A DNA stretch of 16,290 nt from a bacterium (GCA_021814895.1 JAKAHN010000004.1:1-16290), one strand, 5' to 3'. Positions 7,543 to 15,060 are shown, numbered from the stretch's first letter. The notes: generated from the letters alone by a model not told the origin. Made by a program: numbers and translations.

Positions 7543-8286
7543 ATGAAAGAAACAAGAATTTTAATGGGTATGCCGATTAAGATTGAAATTGTTGAAAAAA
7601 GCGCGACCGAGGATATTTTTGGGAAAGCCTTTTCTTATTTCCAGTATGTTGATGATAAGTTCAGTGTCTATAAGAACAACAGCGAGATTACAAGAATAAA
7701 TGAAGGAAAAATAAAAACAGAAGATTGGAGCGACGATATGAGAGAGATTTTTATTTTGTCGGAAAAAACAAAGAGGGAAACTGGAGGTTATTTTGATATT
7801 CAAAAAGCTGACGGAAAATACGATCCGTCCGGTTTGGTTAAAGGTTGGGCAATCTGGAAAGTCTCAAAATTATTGAAAGAAAACGGCTTCAAAAATTTTT
7901 ATGTTGACGCAGGCGGAGACATTCAAGTTTCAGGAAAAAATGGAGAAGATAAAAAATGGAGTATCGGCATTCGCGATCCTTTTCATTTGGACAAAATCGT
8001 CAAAGTTGTTTACTTGGATAATGTTGGGATTGCAACGTCGGGAATTTACGAGCGAGGCAATCACATTTACAATCCAAAAAATCGCGCCGAAAAAATTTTA
8101 GACATTGTCAGTTTGTCTGTGATCGGTCCGAATGTATACGAAGCGGACAGATTTGCCACGGCCTCGTTTGCTATGGGCAACCAAGGAATATTTTTTTTAG
8201 ATAGATTAAAAGGTTTTGAAGGTTATATGATAGATAAAAATGGAATAGGCACAATGACAAGCGGGTTTGAAAAATATACAATATAA
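7543..8286 (+). CDS. apbE: FAD:protein FMN transferase (ApbE family)
   Basis: ApbE transfers FMN from FAD to a Thr in (S/T)GAT-type motifs, with Mg2+ as cofactor. The 247-residue protein shows the family blocks MGMPIKIEI (8-16), FSVYKNNSEITRIN (40-53), YFDIQKADGKYDPSGLVKGW (83-102), VDAGGDIQVSG (121-131), IGIRDP (141-146), ATSGIYERG (164-172), HIYNP (174-178) and ADRFATASFAMG (201-212). The last supplies the metal-binding D202 and T206. The likely substrate is the FMN-binding protein encoded just upstream. No signal peptide or lipobox is present, whereas many bacterial ApbE proteins are exported lipoproteins, so flavinylation may take place inside the cell. The ATG at 7543 lies directly after the inverted repeat and has no Shine-Dalgarno sequence. 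The call is secure. Confidence 0.93.
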   Translation: MKETRILMGMPIKIEIVEKSATEDIFGKAFSYFQYVDDKFSVYKNNSEITRINEGKIKTEDWSDDMREIFILSEKTKRETGGYFDIQKADGKYDPSGLVKGWAIWKVSKLLKENGFKNFYVDAGGDIQVSGKNGEDKKWSIGIRDPFHLDKIVKVVYLDNVGIATSGIYERGNHIYNPKNRAEKILDIVSLSVIGPNVYEADRFATASFAMGNQGIFFLDRLKGFEGYMIDKNGIGTMTSGFEKYTI

Positions 8287-8345
8287 ATTCCAAATTCAAA
8301 ATAACACTTTTCAAAAAATCCAAAATTACAAAAAACAAGACGAGA
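8287..8345. repeat. Half copy of the TTCCAA-type intergenic repeat
   Basis: The spacer between apbE and the RnfD-FNR gene consists of words such as ATTCCAAATTC, AAATCCAAAATTAC and ACAAAAAACAAG, like the left arm of the repeat at 7387 without a matching right arm. No gene or strong promoter is evident in it. Confidence 0.5.
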
Positions 8346-8357
8346 TAAATTTTTTCT

Positions 8358-9884
8358 GTGATAAAAAACATAATCAAATTTATAGATGATTTCTTGAACA
8401 GGACGACTATGTACCGCTTGATTTTGTACTATCTTATTTTTCTTCTGGCAGTGGCGCTTGTTCTTGGTTTATTCGGCGTAATAGGAGTCGCTCCTTACGG
8501 TTTATTTTTTTCCACCCTTTTTCTGCTGGCTATCTGCTCCATTATTAATCAGATATTTTCTTATTTTTTTTCCGCGCCGACAAACGTTGAATCCGTATAT
8601 ATAACCGCTCTGATTTTAGCTTTAATAATTACGCCAGCTACTTCCATAAACACCCTGATTTTTCTTGTATGGGCCGGAGTGTGGGCTATGGCTTCTAAAT
8701 TTATTTTAGCCATAGGCAAGAAACATATTTTCAATCCGGCGGCTTTTGCTGTCGCGCTTACGGCATTTACTATCGGTCAATCAGCCAGTTGGTGGGTTGG
8801 AACTTTTTGGATGGCGCCATTTGTTTTGATAGGCGGAATTTTAATTGTGAGAAAAATCAGACGAGCCGATTTGGTAATCAGTTATTTTGCTGTTGCGGGA
8901 TTAACGATTTTAACTTTTTATTTTTTAAAAGGCAGTAATCTTTTGACAGCTTTTGGAAAAATTTTGTTTGAATCGCCATTTTTGTTTTTCGGGTTTGTGA
9001 TGATTACAGAGCCATTGACGACTCCGCCGACAAGAGGGTTGCGTATTTTGTACGGCGCTTTGACCGGGTTTATTTTTGCCCCGCAAATTCATTTAATTTC
9101 ATTCTATTCAACTCCGGAGTTAAGTCTTATTATTGGTAACGTGTTTTCTTATCTTGCCAGTCCGAAAAAAAAGCTGATGTTAACCCTAAAAGAGCGGATT
9201 AAGGTGGCAAATAATACTTACAATTTTGTTTTTCAGTCAGATGAAGTTTTTTCGTTCAAACCTGGACAATATTTGGAATGGACACTGGAGCACGAAAAGC
9301 CTGATAGCAGGGGCAATCGGCGTTATTTTACAATCGCTTCTTCACCGACCGAAAAGGAGATTATTATGGGTGTAAAGTTTTACGATAGACCGAGCAGTTT
9401 CAAAGAATCGCTCGGAAAGATGAATCTGGGTGATATAGTTGTTGCTTCACAGCTTGCCGGCGATTTTGTTCTGCCGAAAAATAAAGATGAAAAATTGGCA
9501 TTTATTGCCGGCGGGATCGGCGTAACGCCTTTTCGAAGTATGGTCAAGTGTCTTGTGGACACTGATGAGAAAAGAGATATTGTTTTATTTTATTCAAACA
9601 ATACTGAAGCGGATATTGCCTACAAAAATATTTTTGATTTTGCTGAAAGACAGCTCGGTATCAAAATGGTTTATACGTTGACAGGTCAAGATGTTTCGCC
9701 TTCTTGGAGAGGGAAGCGCGGTTTAATTGATGCGGAAACAATAAAACAAAATACTCCGGATTATTTGGATAGAACTTTTTATATCTCCGGCCCAAATGCT
9801 ATGGTCGTTACCTTCAAAGCATTATTGAGAGAAATGGGCATTAGGAAGCATAAAATTAAAACTGATTATTTCCCCGGGTTTTAA
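8358..9884 (+). CDS. RnfD/NqrB-like membrane domain fused to FAD/NAD(P)H ferredoxin-reductase domain
   Basis: A 508-residue fusion that probably moves electrons from NAD(P)H via FAD and the membrane domain to the FMN-binding protein. Residues about 15-265 contain some eight hydrophobic helices with RnfD/NqrB traits: GKKHIFNPAAFAVALTAF and MITEPLTTPPTRGLRILYGA. From residue 274 a ferredoxin-NADP reductase module follows: FKPGQYLEW, the FAD-binding motif RRYFTIAS (321-328), the nucleotide-binding GGIGVTPF (385-392), FYISGPNAMV, and the end KTDYFPGF. The other Rnf/Nqr subunits (A, B, C, E) are absent nearby. I chose the GTG at 8358 because IIKFIDDFLNRTTMYRLILYYL, typical of RnfD-like N-termini, then lies in frame. 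The membrane domain lacks an obvious SGAT flavinylation motif. The fusion is clear; electron donor and acceptor are inferred. Confidence 0.9.
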   Translation: MIKNIIKFIDDFLNRTTMYRLILYYLIFLLAVALVLGLFGVIGVAPYGLFFSTLFLLAICSIINQIFSYFFSAPTNVESVYITALILALIITPATSINTLIFLVWAGVWAMASKFILAIGKKHIFNPAAFAVALTAFTIGQSASWWVGTFWMAPFVLIGGILIVRKIRRADLVISYFAVAGLTILTFYFLKGSNLLTAFGKILFESPFLFFGFVMITEPLTTPPTRGLRILYGALTGFIFAPQIHLISFYSTPELSLIIGNVFSYLASPKKKLMLTLKERIKVANNTYNFVFQSDEVFSFKPGQYLEWTLEHEKPDSRGNRRYFTIASSPTEKEIIMGVKFYDRPSSFKESLGKMNLGDIVVASQLAGDFVLPKNKDEKLAFIAGGIGVTPFRSMVKCLVDTDEKRDIVLFYSNNTEADIAYKNIFDFAERQLGIKMVYTLTGQDVSPSWRGKRGLIDAETIKQNTPDYLDRTFYISGPNAMVVTFKALLREMGIRKHKIKTDYFPGF

Positions 9885-9890
9885 ATTAAA

Positions 9891-9916
9891 ATAAAAAGCC
9901 ACTTTGAAAAGTGGCT
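9891..9916 (-). terminator. Intrinsic terminator of the 51-aa minus-strand gene
   Basis: Read on the minus strand, AGCCACTT, loop TTCA and AAGTGGCT form a perfect 8-bp stem followed by TTTTTATTTT. It begins one base after the stop codon of the small gene at 9918. There is no U-run in the plus direction, so it serves the minus strand. Confidence 0.85.
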
Positions 9917-9917
9917 A

Positions 9918-10073
9918 TCAGTCAAATGGTGAGAGTGGTGCGCAGTCCTCTCGTTCGGTGTCGTTTTTTGGTTTGGTTGGTTTTTCCTCTTCCTCGCCCT
10001 TTTTTTCCAGTTCTTTTGCGCTGAATAGACTTCTAAAAGTTCCGGGTGGCTCAGTCTCAATTTTGGTAAGCAT
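9918..10073 (-). CDS. Small highly charged orphan protein (51 aa)
   Basis: An ATG at 10073 opens a 51-codon frame that ends in TGA at 9918-9920, directly in front of a strong terminator. The predicted protein starts MLTKIETEPPGTFRSLFSAK, continues with a Glu/Lys-rich stretch (about 21-42), and ends REDCAPLSPFD. It is very polar, has one Cys (C44) and no membrane segment, so it is probably disordered. I do not recognise a family. In its favour are a consensus TATAAT 25 bases upstream of the ATG and the terminator fitted to its stop. Against it are the length and the lack of a clear ribosome site. It could also be a small RNA, or the tail of a topA transcript, since I see no terminator right after topA. 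Confidence 0.6.
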   Translation of the reverse strand: MLTKIETEPPGTFRSLFSAKELEKKGEEEEKPTKPKNDTEREDCAPLSPFD

Positions 10074-10098
10074 AAGAACTCTAGTTGAAACTGCCAAG

Positions 10099-10126
10099 AT
10101 TATACTCCTTTTTTACAGTGATACAA
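10099..10126 (-). promoter_or_regulatory. Promoter of the 51-aa gene
   Basis: On the minus strand TTGTAT (10126-10121) is followed after 16 bases by a perfect TATAAT (10104-10099). The expected start lies about 18 bases before the ATG at 10073. It lies between the topA stop codon and the small gene. Confidence 0.55.
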
Positions 10127-10158
10127 CTTATTTTTACAGCAGACCGACTGTCGTAGAA

Positions 10159-12351
10159 TTATTTTTTGTCCGGTCGGAAATTTTTGCAGGTTTTGTTGGA
10201 GCAACGCTCGGGTATTGTCTTCGTGCCATCCATCATCAATGAACCGCAAAGCTCGCATATTTTACCGGTTGGTTTGGCTTTCATCGCAAATTTGCACTTC
10301 GGATAATTTGAACAGCTCCAAAATGGGCCAAAACGTCCGCGTCTCTCAACAATCTCGCCGTTTTTGCAAGTTGGGCATTTTACTCCACTTCCGTTTGGTT
10401 TTGCATTTTCGTCGTTTTTAATAAATCGGCATTTCGGATAATTTGAACAAGCGATAAATTTTCCGAAACGACCCTCGCGTTCAATCAGTTTTCCGGTTTT
10501 GCATTCAGGACATAATTCGCCGGTTTCTTTCGGCCCGGCCAGTTCTTTCCCTTCAATTGTTCGGGCGCCGACACAGTCTGGAAACTTGGCGCAGGACATA
10601 AATTTGCCGTTTTTGCCGAGCTTTATAATCATCGACCCTTCGCAGACCGGACACTTCCACTTTGGGTCGGCATCGCCCAAGTTGGTTACTTTTGCCGTTT
10701 TTTCTTTAGCTTTCACTTCCTTGATGAACGGTTTGTAAAAATCTGACAATGTTTTTTCGTATTCTCTTTTGCCGGTTGAAATGTCGTCTAGCTCGTCTTC
10801 CATTTCGGCGGTGAACGAGTCGCTGATATAAGAATTAAAATTATTTTCCAAAAAATCACTGACCACTTCGCCCGTGTCGGTTGGGAAAAGGGTCCGGTTT
10901 TCTTTTGTGACATAACCGCGGTCTTCAATAGTTCGCATAATTGAGGCGTAAGTTGAAGGCCTGCCGATACCTCGCTTTTCCAGTTCTTTAATCAAACTGG
11001 CTTCGGTATAGCGGTTTGGCGGTTCGGTTTGTTTACCGACAGAATTTATTTCAAGAAGTTTAAGCGGATCGTTGTTTGAAACTTTTGGCAGTTCAACATC
11101 CTCTCCTCGTGATTCCGGGTCGGCTGAAAGCCAGCCGGGAAATACCAATCGACTGCCGTTTGCTGAAAATGTCGGGATTTTTTCATCCTTTCCCGCTTTG
11201 GCGGTTATTTTTGTCCGAAGCAAATTTGCGTCAGACATTTGCGAAGCGACGGCTCGTTTCCAAATTAACTCGTAAAGTTTTTTTTGTTCAGGTGTATGAC
11301 CGGCTGTAACTCTGCCGATGTCTGACGGACGGATTGCTTCGTGCGCTTCTTGAGCGTTTTTCACTTTGCCGGCAAAAACTCTCGGAGCGTAATATTTTTC
11401 GCCGTATTTTGATTTAACAACTCCCGCGATTTGAGTTTTGGCTGAATCGCTTAAGTTCGTGCTGTCGGTTCTCATATAGGTAATCAATCCGGCCTCGTAA
11501 AGTTTTTGGGCTATTTGCATTGTGTGGGACGGCGAAAATCCAAGACGAGAGGAAGCTACTTGTTGCAAAGTGGAAGTGATAAATGGTGGGCGAGGGGAGC
11601 GTTTTGTTTCGCTCTCTTCAACCGACAAAACTTTCCAATCTGATTTTTTCGCTAGTTCAACAATATTCAAAGCTTCTTTTTCCGAATCGGCTTCTTTGTC
11701 GGCAGTGACAATAAATTTTTCTTTTTTGCCGGTTTCTACTTCAGCGCTTACTACCCAAAACTTTCTCGGGATAAAAGCCCTGATTTCGCGTTCGCGTTCC
11801 ATTATAATTCTAAGGGCGGGAGATTGGACTCGTCCGGCCGACAGACCGTACCGGACTTTTTTCCAGATTAGACCGGAAAGGCCATAGCCGAAAAGTCGGT
11901 CAAGGACTCGTCGAGCTTCTTGGGCTTTGCGGAGGTTTTGGTCAATTTCTCTCGGATGGGCGATCGCTTCTTCAACTGCCTCTTTTGTAATTTCGTGGTA
12001 AGAAATTCTTTTAATTTTTGATTTTACACTTTTAACTTTTGACTTGGCGGAATCATTTTCAATAAGCTGACCGATATGCCAAGCTATAGCTTCGCCCTCG
12101 CGGTCAGGGTCTGTAGCAAGTAAAACCTCGTCGGCTTTTTTGGCAGAATTTTTTATTTCACTGATAATTTTTTCTTTCCCGGCAACTACTTCGTAATGGG
12201 GAATAAAACCACCCTCTATATCAACGGCTTTTTTGCTTGATTTTGGCAAATCTCTCACGTGACCGACGCTCGCTTTCACTTCAAAATTTTTACCTAAATA
12301 TTTTCCAATTGTTTTCGCTTTTGATGGTGATTCAACAATTACTAAATGCAT
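10159..12351 (-). CDS. topA: DNA topoisomerase I (type IA)
   Basis: TopA relaxes negatively supercoiled DNA through a transient 5'-phosphotyrosine link. The 730-residue protein begins MHLVIVESPSKAKTIGKYLG, the Toprim start with E7. The metal-binding DPDREGEAIAWH follows (D81, D83, E85), and AGLITYMRTDSTNLS carries the catalytic Tyr (Y292) and its Arg. At the C-terminus, from C567 on, are four Cys4 zinc ribbons (for example KCPVCEGSM, LCPECKTGKL, KCPTCKNGEI and ICELCGSLM); the second and third share the GRFG...CSNYPKC pattern. I chose the start at 12351 because the Toprim motif begins there. A longer frame reaching 12459 would run through a terminator hairpin and the end of the preceding gene. 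dprA lies upstream on the same strand, a common neighbour of topA in bacteria. Confidence 0.97.
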   Translation of the reverse strand: MHLVIVESPSKAKTIGKYLGKNFEVKASVGHVRDLPKSSKKAVDIEGGFIPHYEVVAGKEKIISEIKNSAKKADEVLLATDPDREGEAIAWHIGQLIENDSAKSKVKSVKSKIKRISYHEITKEAVEEAIAHPREIDQNLRKAQEARRVLDRLFGYGLSGLIWKKVRYGLSAGRVQSPALRIIMEREREIRAFIPRKFWVVSAEVETGKKEKFIVTADKEADSEKEALNIVELAKKSDWKVLSVEESETKRSPRPPFITSTLQQVASSRLGFSPSHTMQIAQKLYEAGLITYMRTDSTNLSDSAKTQIAGVVKSKYGEKYYAPRVFAGKVKNAQEAHEAIRPSDIGRVTAGHTPEQKKLYELIWKRAVASQMSDANLLRTKITAKAGKDEKIPTFSANGSRLVFPGWLSADPESRGEDVELPKVSNNDPLKLLEINSVGKQTEPPNRYTEASLIKELEKRGIGRPSTYASIMRTIEDRGYVTKENRTLFPTDTGEVVSDFLENNFNSYISDSFTAEMEDELDDISTGKREYEKTLSDFYKPFIKEVKAKEKTAKVTNLGDADPKWKCPVCEGSMIIKLGKNGKFMSCAKFPDCVGARTIEGKELAGPKETGELCPECKTGKLIEREGRFGKFIACSNYPKCRFIKNDENAKPNGSGVKCPTCKNGEIVERRGRFGPFWSCSNYPKCKFAMKAKPTGKICELCGSLMMDGTKTIPERCSNKTCKNFRPDKK

Positions 12352-12361
12352 AGTGTATTTA

Positions 12362-12390
12362 GTATTACACATTATTTCTAAAAATGGCAA
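12362..12390 (-). promoter_or_regulatory. topA promoter with -35 and -10
   Basis: On the minus strand TTGCCA (12390-12385), a 17-base spacer and TAATAC (12367-12362) give a good vegetative-type promoter. It lies just after the upstream terminator, and only 10 bases separate the -10 from the ATG at 12351. The leader is therefore at most a few bases, and no Shine-Dalgarno sequence can fit. Confidence 0.7.
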
Positions 12391-12398
12391 ATTTGACC

Positions 12399-12423
12399 AA
12401 AAAAAAGCGAGCCGAAGCTCGCT
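12399..12423 (-). terminator. Intrinsic terminator overlapping the stop of the 77-aa gene
   Basis: On the minus strand the stem AGCGAGC / GCTCGCT (7 bp) encloses a TTCG tetraloop and is followed by eight T residues. The stem begins inside the TAG stop codon of the 77-aa gene. It separates that gene from the topA promoter just downstream. Confidence 0.92.
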
Positions 12424-12655
12424 ATGAAGGTGGCGGGGCGTGCCATGAAATTTTGTCACGCGGGAACAGTGCGACTGCGTACCAAAGTATCGGGTCTCCG
12501 ACTAAAAATTTACACTCGACCAGGTATGGTCCTACGGCGGTTACGGTCATTTGTTGACCGTGTTTTACCACCGCCATTATTTGCATGTTTCCGATTGTCG
12601 CAAGAACCGGACATTCCTGTGTTGGGGTAACAATACACAAAGGTTGAATTTCCAT
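12422..12655 (-). CDS. Small orphan protein (77 aa) with its own promoter, ribosome site and terminator
   Basis: This frame starts at the ATG at 12655, 6 bases after a perfect GGAGGA, and ends in a TAG built into a terminator hairpin. The protein begins MEIQPLCIVTPTQECPVLAT, contains MTVTAVGPYLVECKFLVGD and ends DKISWHAPPPS. It has Cys at 7, 15 and 48 and alternating hydrophobic residues that suggest a small beta-rich fold. It has no signal peptide or clear membrane helix. I do not recognise a family. The frame extends upstream to 12712, but the ribosome site fixes the start at 12655. It is the only gene in the window with a strong Shine-Dalgarno sequence, and its base composition looks less AT-rich than its neighbours. 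The setting between dprA and topA may be incidental. Confidence 0.78.
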   Translation of the reverse strand: MEIQPLCIVTPTQECPVLATIGNMQIMAVVKHGQQMTVTAVGPYLVECKFLVGDPILWYAVALFPRDKISWHAPPPS

Positions 12656-12661
12656 AGTTGT

Positions 12662-12667
12662 TCCTCC
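12662..12667 (-). promoter_or_regulatory. Shine-Dalgarno sequence of the 77-aa gene
   Basis: GGAGGA on the minus strand lies 6 bases before the ATG at 12655. It decides the start of the gene and is the only canonical ribosome binding site I found in the window. Confidence 0.85.
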
Positions 12668-12683
12668 GCTTTTTACTACCCGC

Positions 12684-12712
12684 ACAATAAATTTTTTTTG
12701 AAAAAAAGTCAA
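12684..12712 (-). promoter_or_regulatory. Promoter of the 77-aa gene, overlapping the end of dprA
   Basis: On the minus strand TTGACT (12712-12707) and TATTGT (12689-12684) are separated by 17 bases. The -35 overlaps the dprA stop codon. The predicted leader is about 20 bases and carries the GGAGGA site. Confidence 0.6.
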
Positions 12713-13569
12713 GTCCTTCTTAATTCACCCATTTCTTCCTTAATCAGTTTTTTGATTTCCAAAACGGAAATAATAGTATTCAATTTTGAAAATGGCATAT
12801 CCAGAGAATCGGCAAGCAGGTCGCGAGGCATTGGCGTTTTTAAAATCTCAAGAATTTTTTTCTCGTCGGGGGAACAGTCGGAATGGTTTCTAGCGGATAA
12901 TTCCGAGTTTTTATTTTCTGTAAAACCTAGTGCTTCGCGGAGGGCGGCGGTCGAGGATACGACCGCCGCCCCTTTTTGTATTAACATATGCGGGCCTTCG
13001 CTAGTTGTAGAAAAAATTGATCCAGGAACTGCGAAAACGTCGCGATTGTAATCAGTCGCCAATCGGGAAGTAATAAGAGTGCCGGATTTTAGTTCCGCTT
13101 CAATTACCATCACAGCATCGGAAAGTCCGGCCATAATTCTGTTTCTTTGCGGGAAACTCCACTGTGTTGCTTTGAAATCCGGTTCAAATTCGGAAATCAA
13201 AGCTCCACCAGAGCGAAGTATGTCATCGGCCAAGCTACGGCTGGCGGAAGGATATAGGACTTCGGGACTCAATCCGGAACCGGGCACGCCGACAGTTTTT
13301 AGTCCGGCTGAAAGGGCGGAACGGTGGGCGATTCCATCAATACCGAGCGCTAAGCCGGAAACAATAACCACTGGCAATCCCGCCAAACCAGCAATCAAAT
13401 TTTCACAGACCGCTTTTCCGTAAGGCGAGTATTTTCGCGAACCGACAACACAAAGCCATTTATAATCTTCCCGAGGTAGCTCGCCTTTTATGTAGAGTTT
13501 TTTTGGTGGGTCGGCTATTTCCTTAAGCCGACGAGGAAAATCATTCGGACTGAGAGTGGCCAAATTCAT
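12709..13569 (-). CDS. dprA: DNA-processing protein DprA (Smf)
   Basis: DprA binds incoming single-stranded DNA and loads RecA during natural transformation. The 286-residue protein shows the Rossmann-like DprA core: CVVGSRKYSPYGK (40-52), IVSGLALGIDGIAHRSAL (69-86), FPQRNRIMAGLSDAVMVIEA (139-158), SGTLITSRLA (162-171) and AVPGSIFS (180-187). The C-terminal part, from about 232, fits the winged-helix domain (DEKKILEILK, then LLADSLDMPFSKLNTIISVL). It is shorter than many homologues because the N-terminal SAM-like domain is reduced to about 30 residues. The start at 13569 (MNLATLSPNDFPRRL) fits the family N-terminus. An extended -10 promoter lies 6 bases upstream. The gene faces away from serS and heads the dprA - 77-aa - topA - 51-aa series. 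Confidence 0.96.
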   Translation of the reverse strand: MNLATLSPNDFPRRLKEIADPPKKLYIKGELPREDYKWLCVVGSRKYSPYGKAVCENLIAGLAGLPVVIVSGLALGIDGIAHRSALSAGLKTVGVPGSGLSPEVLYPSASRSLADDILRSGGALISEFEPDFKATQWSFPQRNRIMAGLSDAVMVIEAELKSGTLITSRLATDYNRDVFAVPGSIFSTTSEGPHMLIQKGAAVVSSTAALREALGFTENKNSELSARNHSDCSPDEKKILEILKTPMPRDLLADSLDMPFSKLNTIISVLEIKKLIKEEMGELRRT

Positions 13570-13575
13570 TTGTTA

Positions 13576-13584
13576 ATTTTACCA
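13576..13584 (-). promoter_or_regulatory. Extended -10 promoter of dprA
   Basis: On the minus strand TGGTAAAAT (TGn plus TAAAAT) lies 6 bases before the ATG at 13569. With usual spacing the A of the ATG would itself be the transcript start. The -35 region is weak. Confidence 0.55.
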
Positions 13585-13601
13585 CTTGTTGGTATTATTG
13601 T

Positions 13602-13707
13602 AATGTAAAATGTAAATATCAAAATGCAAAATGACAGTTAAAAATGTCAAAATGTCCAATGTTTTTAATAATCAATATTTTTTTATTTTGCATTATAATT
13701 TTACATT
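13602..13707. repeat. AT-rich nested inverted repeat between dprA and serS
   Basis: AATGTAAAAT (13602-13611) pairs perfectly with ATTTTACATT (13698-13707), and inside it AATGCAAAAT (13623-13632) pairs with ATTTTGCATT (13685-13694). A small hairpin, GACA with TGTC (13633-13648), lies within. The whole could fold into a cruciform of about 105 bases. The rest of the divergent gap (13570-13794) is AT-rich and holds no gene. The word style (AAAATG) resembles the repeat at 7387. Confidence 0.7.
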
Positions 13708-13794
13708 TTGATTTTTAAATTTTTAATTAAAATTTGGAATTTAGTCATTGTTTAGATCAATTAGAAATTAGATTAATTAGGTCAATTTTATTTT

Positions 13795-15060
13795 ATGCTC
13801 GACATCAAATTCATTCGCGAAAATAAAGAATTGGTAGCTATGGGCGCCAAAAAGAAACATATTAATTTTGATGTGGAAGAATTATTGCGTGTTGATGATA
13901 AAAGACGTGAGATTATCGCTTCGCTTGAAAAAAAACGCGCCGAGCAAAATATTGTTAGCGCGAAAGTAGTAAGCGCGTCGGGCGTTGAAAGGGAGCAAAT
14001 TATTACCGAGATGAAGACTCTCAAGGTTTCAATGGAAAAAGAAGATGCTGATTTGAAAGAGGTGATGAAAAAATGGCAGACTTTAATGCTTGCTGTGCCG
14101 AATATGCCCGATATGTCGGTACCAGATGGAAAAGACGAGACGGAAAATATAGAGGCGAAAGTTTGGGGCGAGAAACCTCAATTTGATTTCAAACCAAAAA
14201 ACCACATTGAGCTTATGGAAGCGCTCCAGATGGTTGATTTTGAACGAGGAACAAAAGTTCACGGTTTCAGAGGATATTTTCTTAAGGGCGCAGGCGCGGA
14301 ATTATCTTGGGCTGTGTGGAATTATGCCCGTGAGTTTTTTAGCAAGAAAAATTTCGCTCCTTTTATTGCTCCAGCGATAGTCAAAAAAGAATTTTTTTAT
14401 GGTACTGGTCATTTGCCAAAAGATGCCGAAGATTTGTTTAAAACTCAAGATGATGATTATCTTTCCGGAACGGCTGAGGTCCCGATGATGGCGTATCACG
14501 CTGAAGAGGTTTTGAAAAAAGAAAAATTGCCGAAACGCTATTTGGCTTTTTCGCCGTGTTATAGAAGGGAGGCAGGTAGTTACAGCAAGGATACAAAAGG
14601 TCTTATTCGTGTACATGAATTTTATAAATTAGAGCAATTAATTATTTGCGAGGCTGACCACTCTGTTTCCGCTTCTTTGCATGAAGAAATAAACGGTAAC
14701 TTTGAAGAATTTGTTGAATCGCTAGGACTTCCTTATCACCGCCTTTTGATTTGTTCCGGCGATTTATCAGCGAGCAAGGTTAAGCAGTATGATACCGAAG
14801 TGTGGTTCCCGGCGAGCAGTACTTATCGTGAGCTTTCCAGCGCGTCTTATTTTCACGATTTTCAAACGCGCCGGTTCAATATTCGCTATGACGATGCCGG
14901 TAAGAAAAAATACGCGCACTCTTTGAATTGCACCGCTGTTGCCACTCCGCGCATTCTTGCCGCTATTGTCGAAAATTATCAGCAAGCGGACGGCAGTGTT
15001 AAAATTCCACCGGTTCTTCAAAAATATTTCGGAGGAGAGATTATTACAGAAAAAAAATAA
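13795..15060 (+). CDS. serS: Seryl-tRNA synthetase
   Basis: SerRS charges tRNA-Ser with serine. The 421-residue length is normal. Residues 1 to about 110 are the charged coiled-coil arm that holds the tRNA long arm (MLDIKFIRENKELV, then a Lys/Glu-rich helix pair). The class II core follows: the TAEVPMMAYHAEEVL substrate-pocket block, motif 2 as FSPCYRREAGSYSKDTKGLI, FYKLEQ, and the later WFPASSTYRELSSASYFHDF with FQTRR. Motif 3 reads LNCTAVATPRILAAIVENYQ; most bacterial enzymes have LNGSGLAVGRTL there, so this is a divergent version with the Arg kept. The start is the first ATG of the canonical MLDIKFIREN. No Shine-Dalgarno sequence or convincing -10 is visible. It is followed by ftsQ after a 195-base gap. 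Confidence 0.97.
   Translation: MLDIKFIRENKELVAMGAKKKHINFDVEELLRVDDKRREIIASLEKKRAEQNIVSAKVVSASGVEREQIITEMKTLKVSMEKEDADLKEVMKKWQTLMLAVPNMPDMSVPDGKDETENIEAKVWGEKPQFDFKPKNHIELMEALQMVDFERGTKVHGFRGYFLKGAGAELSWAVWNYAREFFSKKNFAPFIAPAIVKKEFFYGTGHLPKDAEDLFKTQDDDYLSGTAEVPMMAYHAEEVLKKEKLPKRYLAFSPCYRREAGSYSKDTKGLIRVHEFYKLEQLIICEADHSVSASLHEEINGNFEEFVESLGLPYHRLLICSGDLSASKVKQYDTEVWFPASSTYRELSSASYFHDFQTRRFNIRYDDAGKKKYAHSLNCTAVATPRILAAIVENYQQADGSVKIPPVLQKYFGGEIITEKK

Noticed and set aside
9904..10242. Plus-strand frame of 112 codons opposite the 51-aa gene and the topA end
   Set aside because: Low-complexity Ser/Phe-rich product antisense to better supported features; no signals.
11522..11887. Plus-strand open frame of 121 codons inside topA
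   Set aside because: Antisense shadow of the conserved topA coding sequence.
10159..12459. Longer topA starting at 12459
   Set aside because: The extra 36 residues would be read through a terminator hairpin and the end of the preceding gene, and the Toprim fold starts at 12351.
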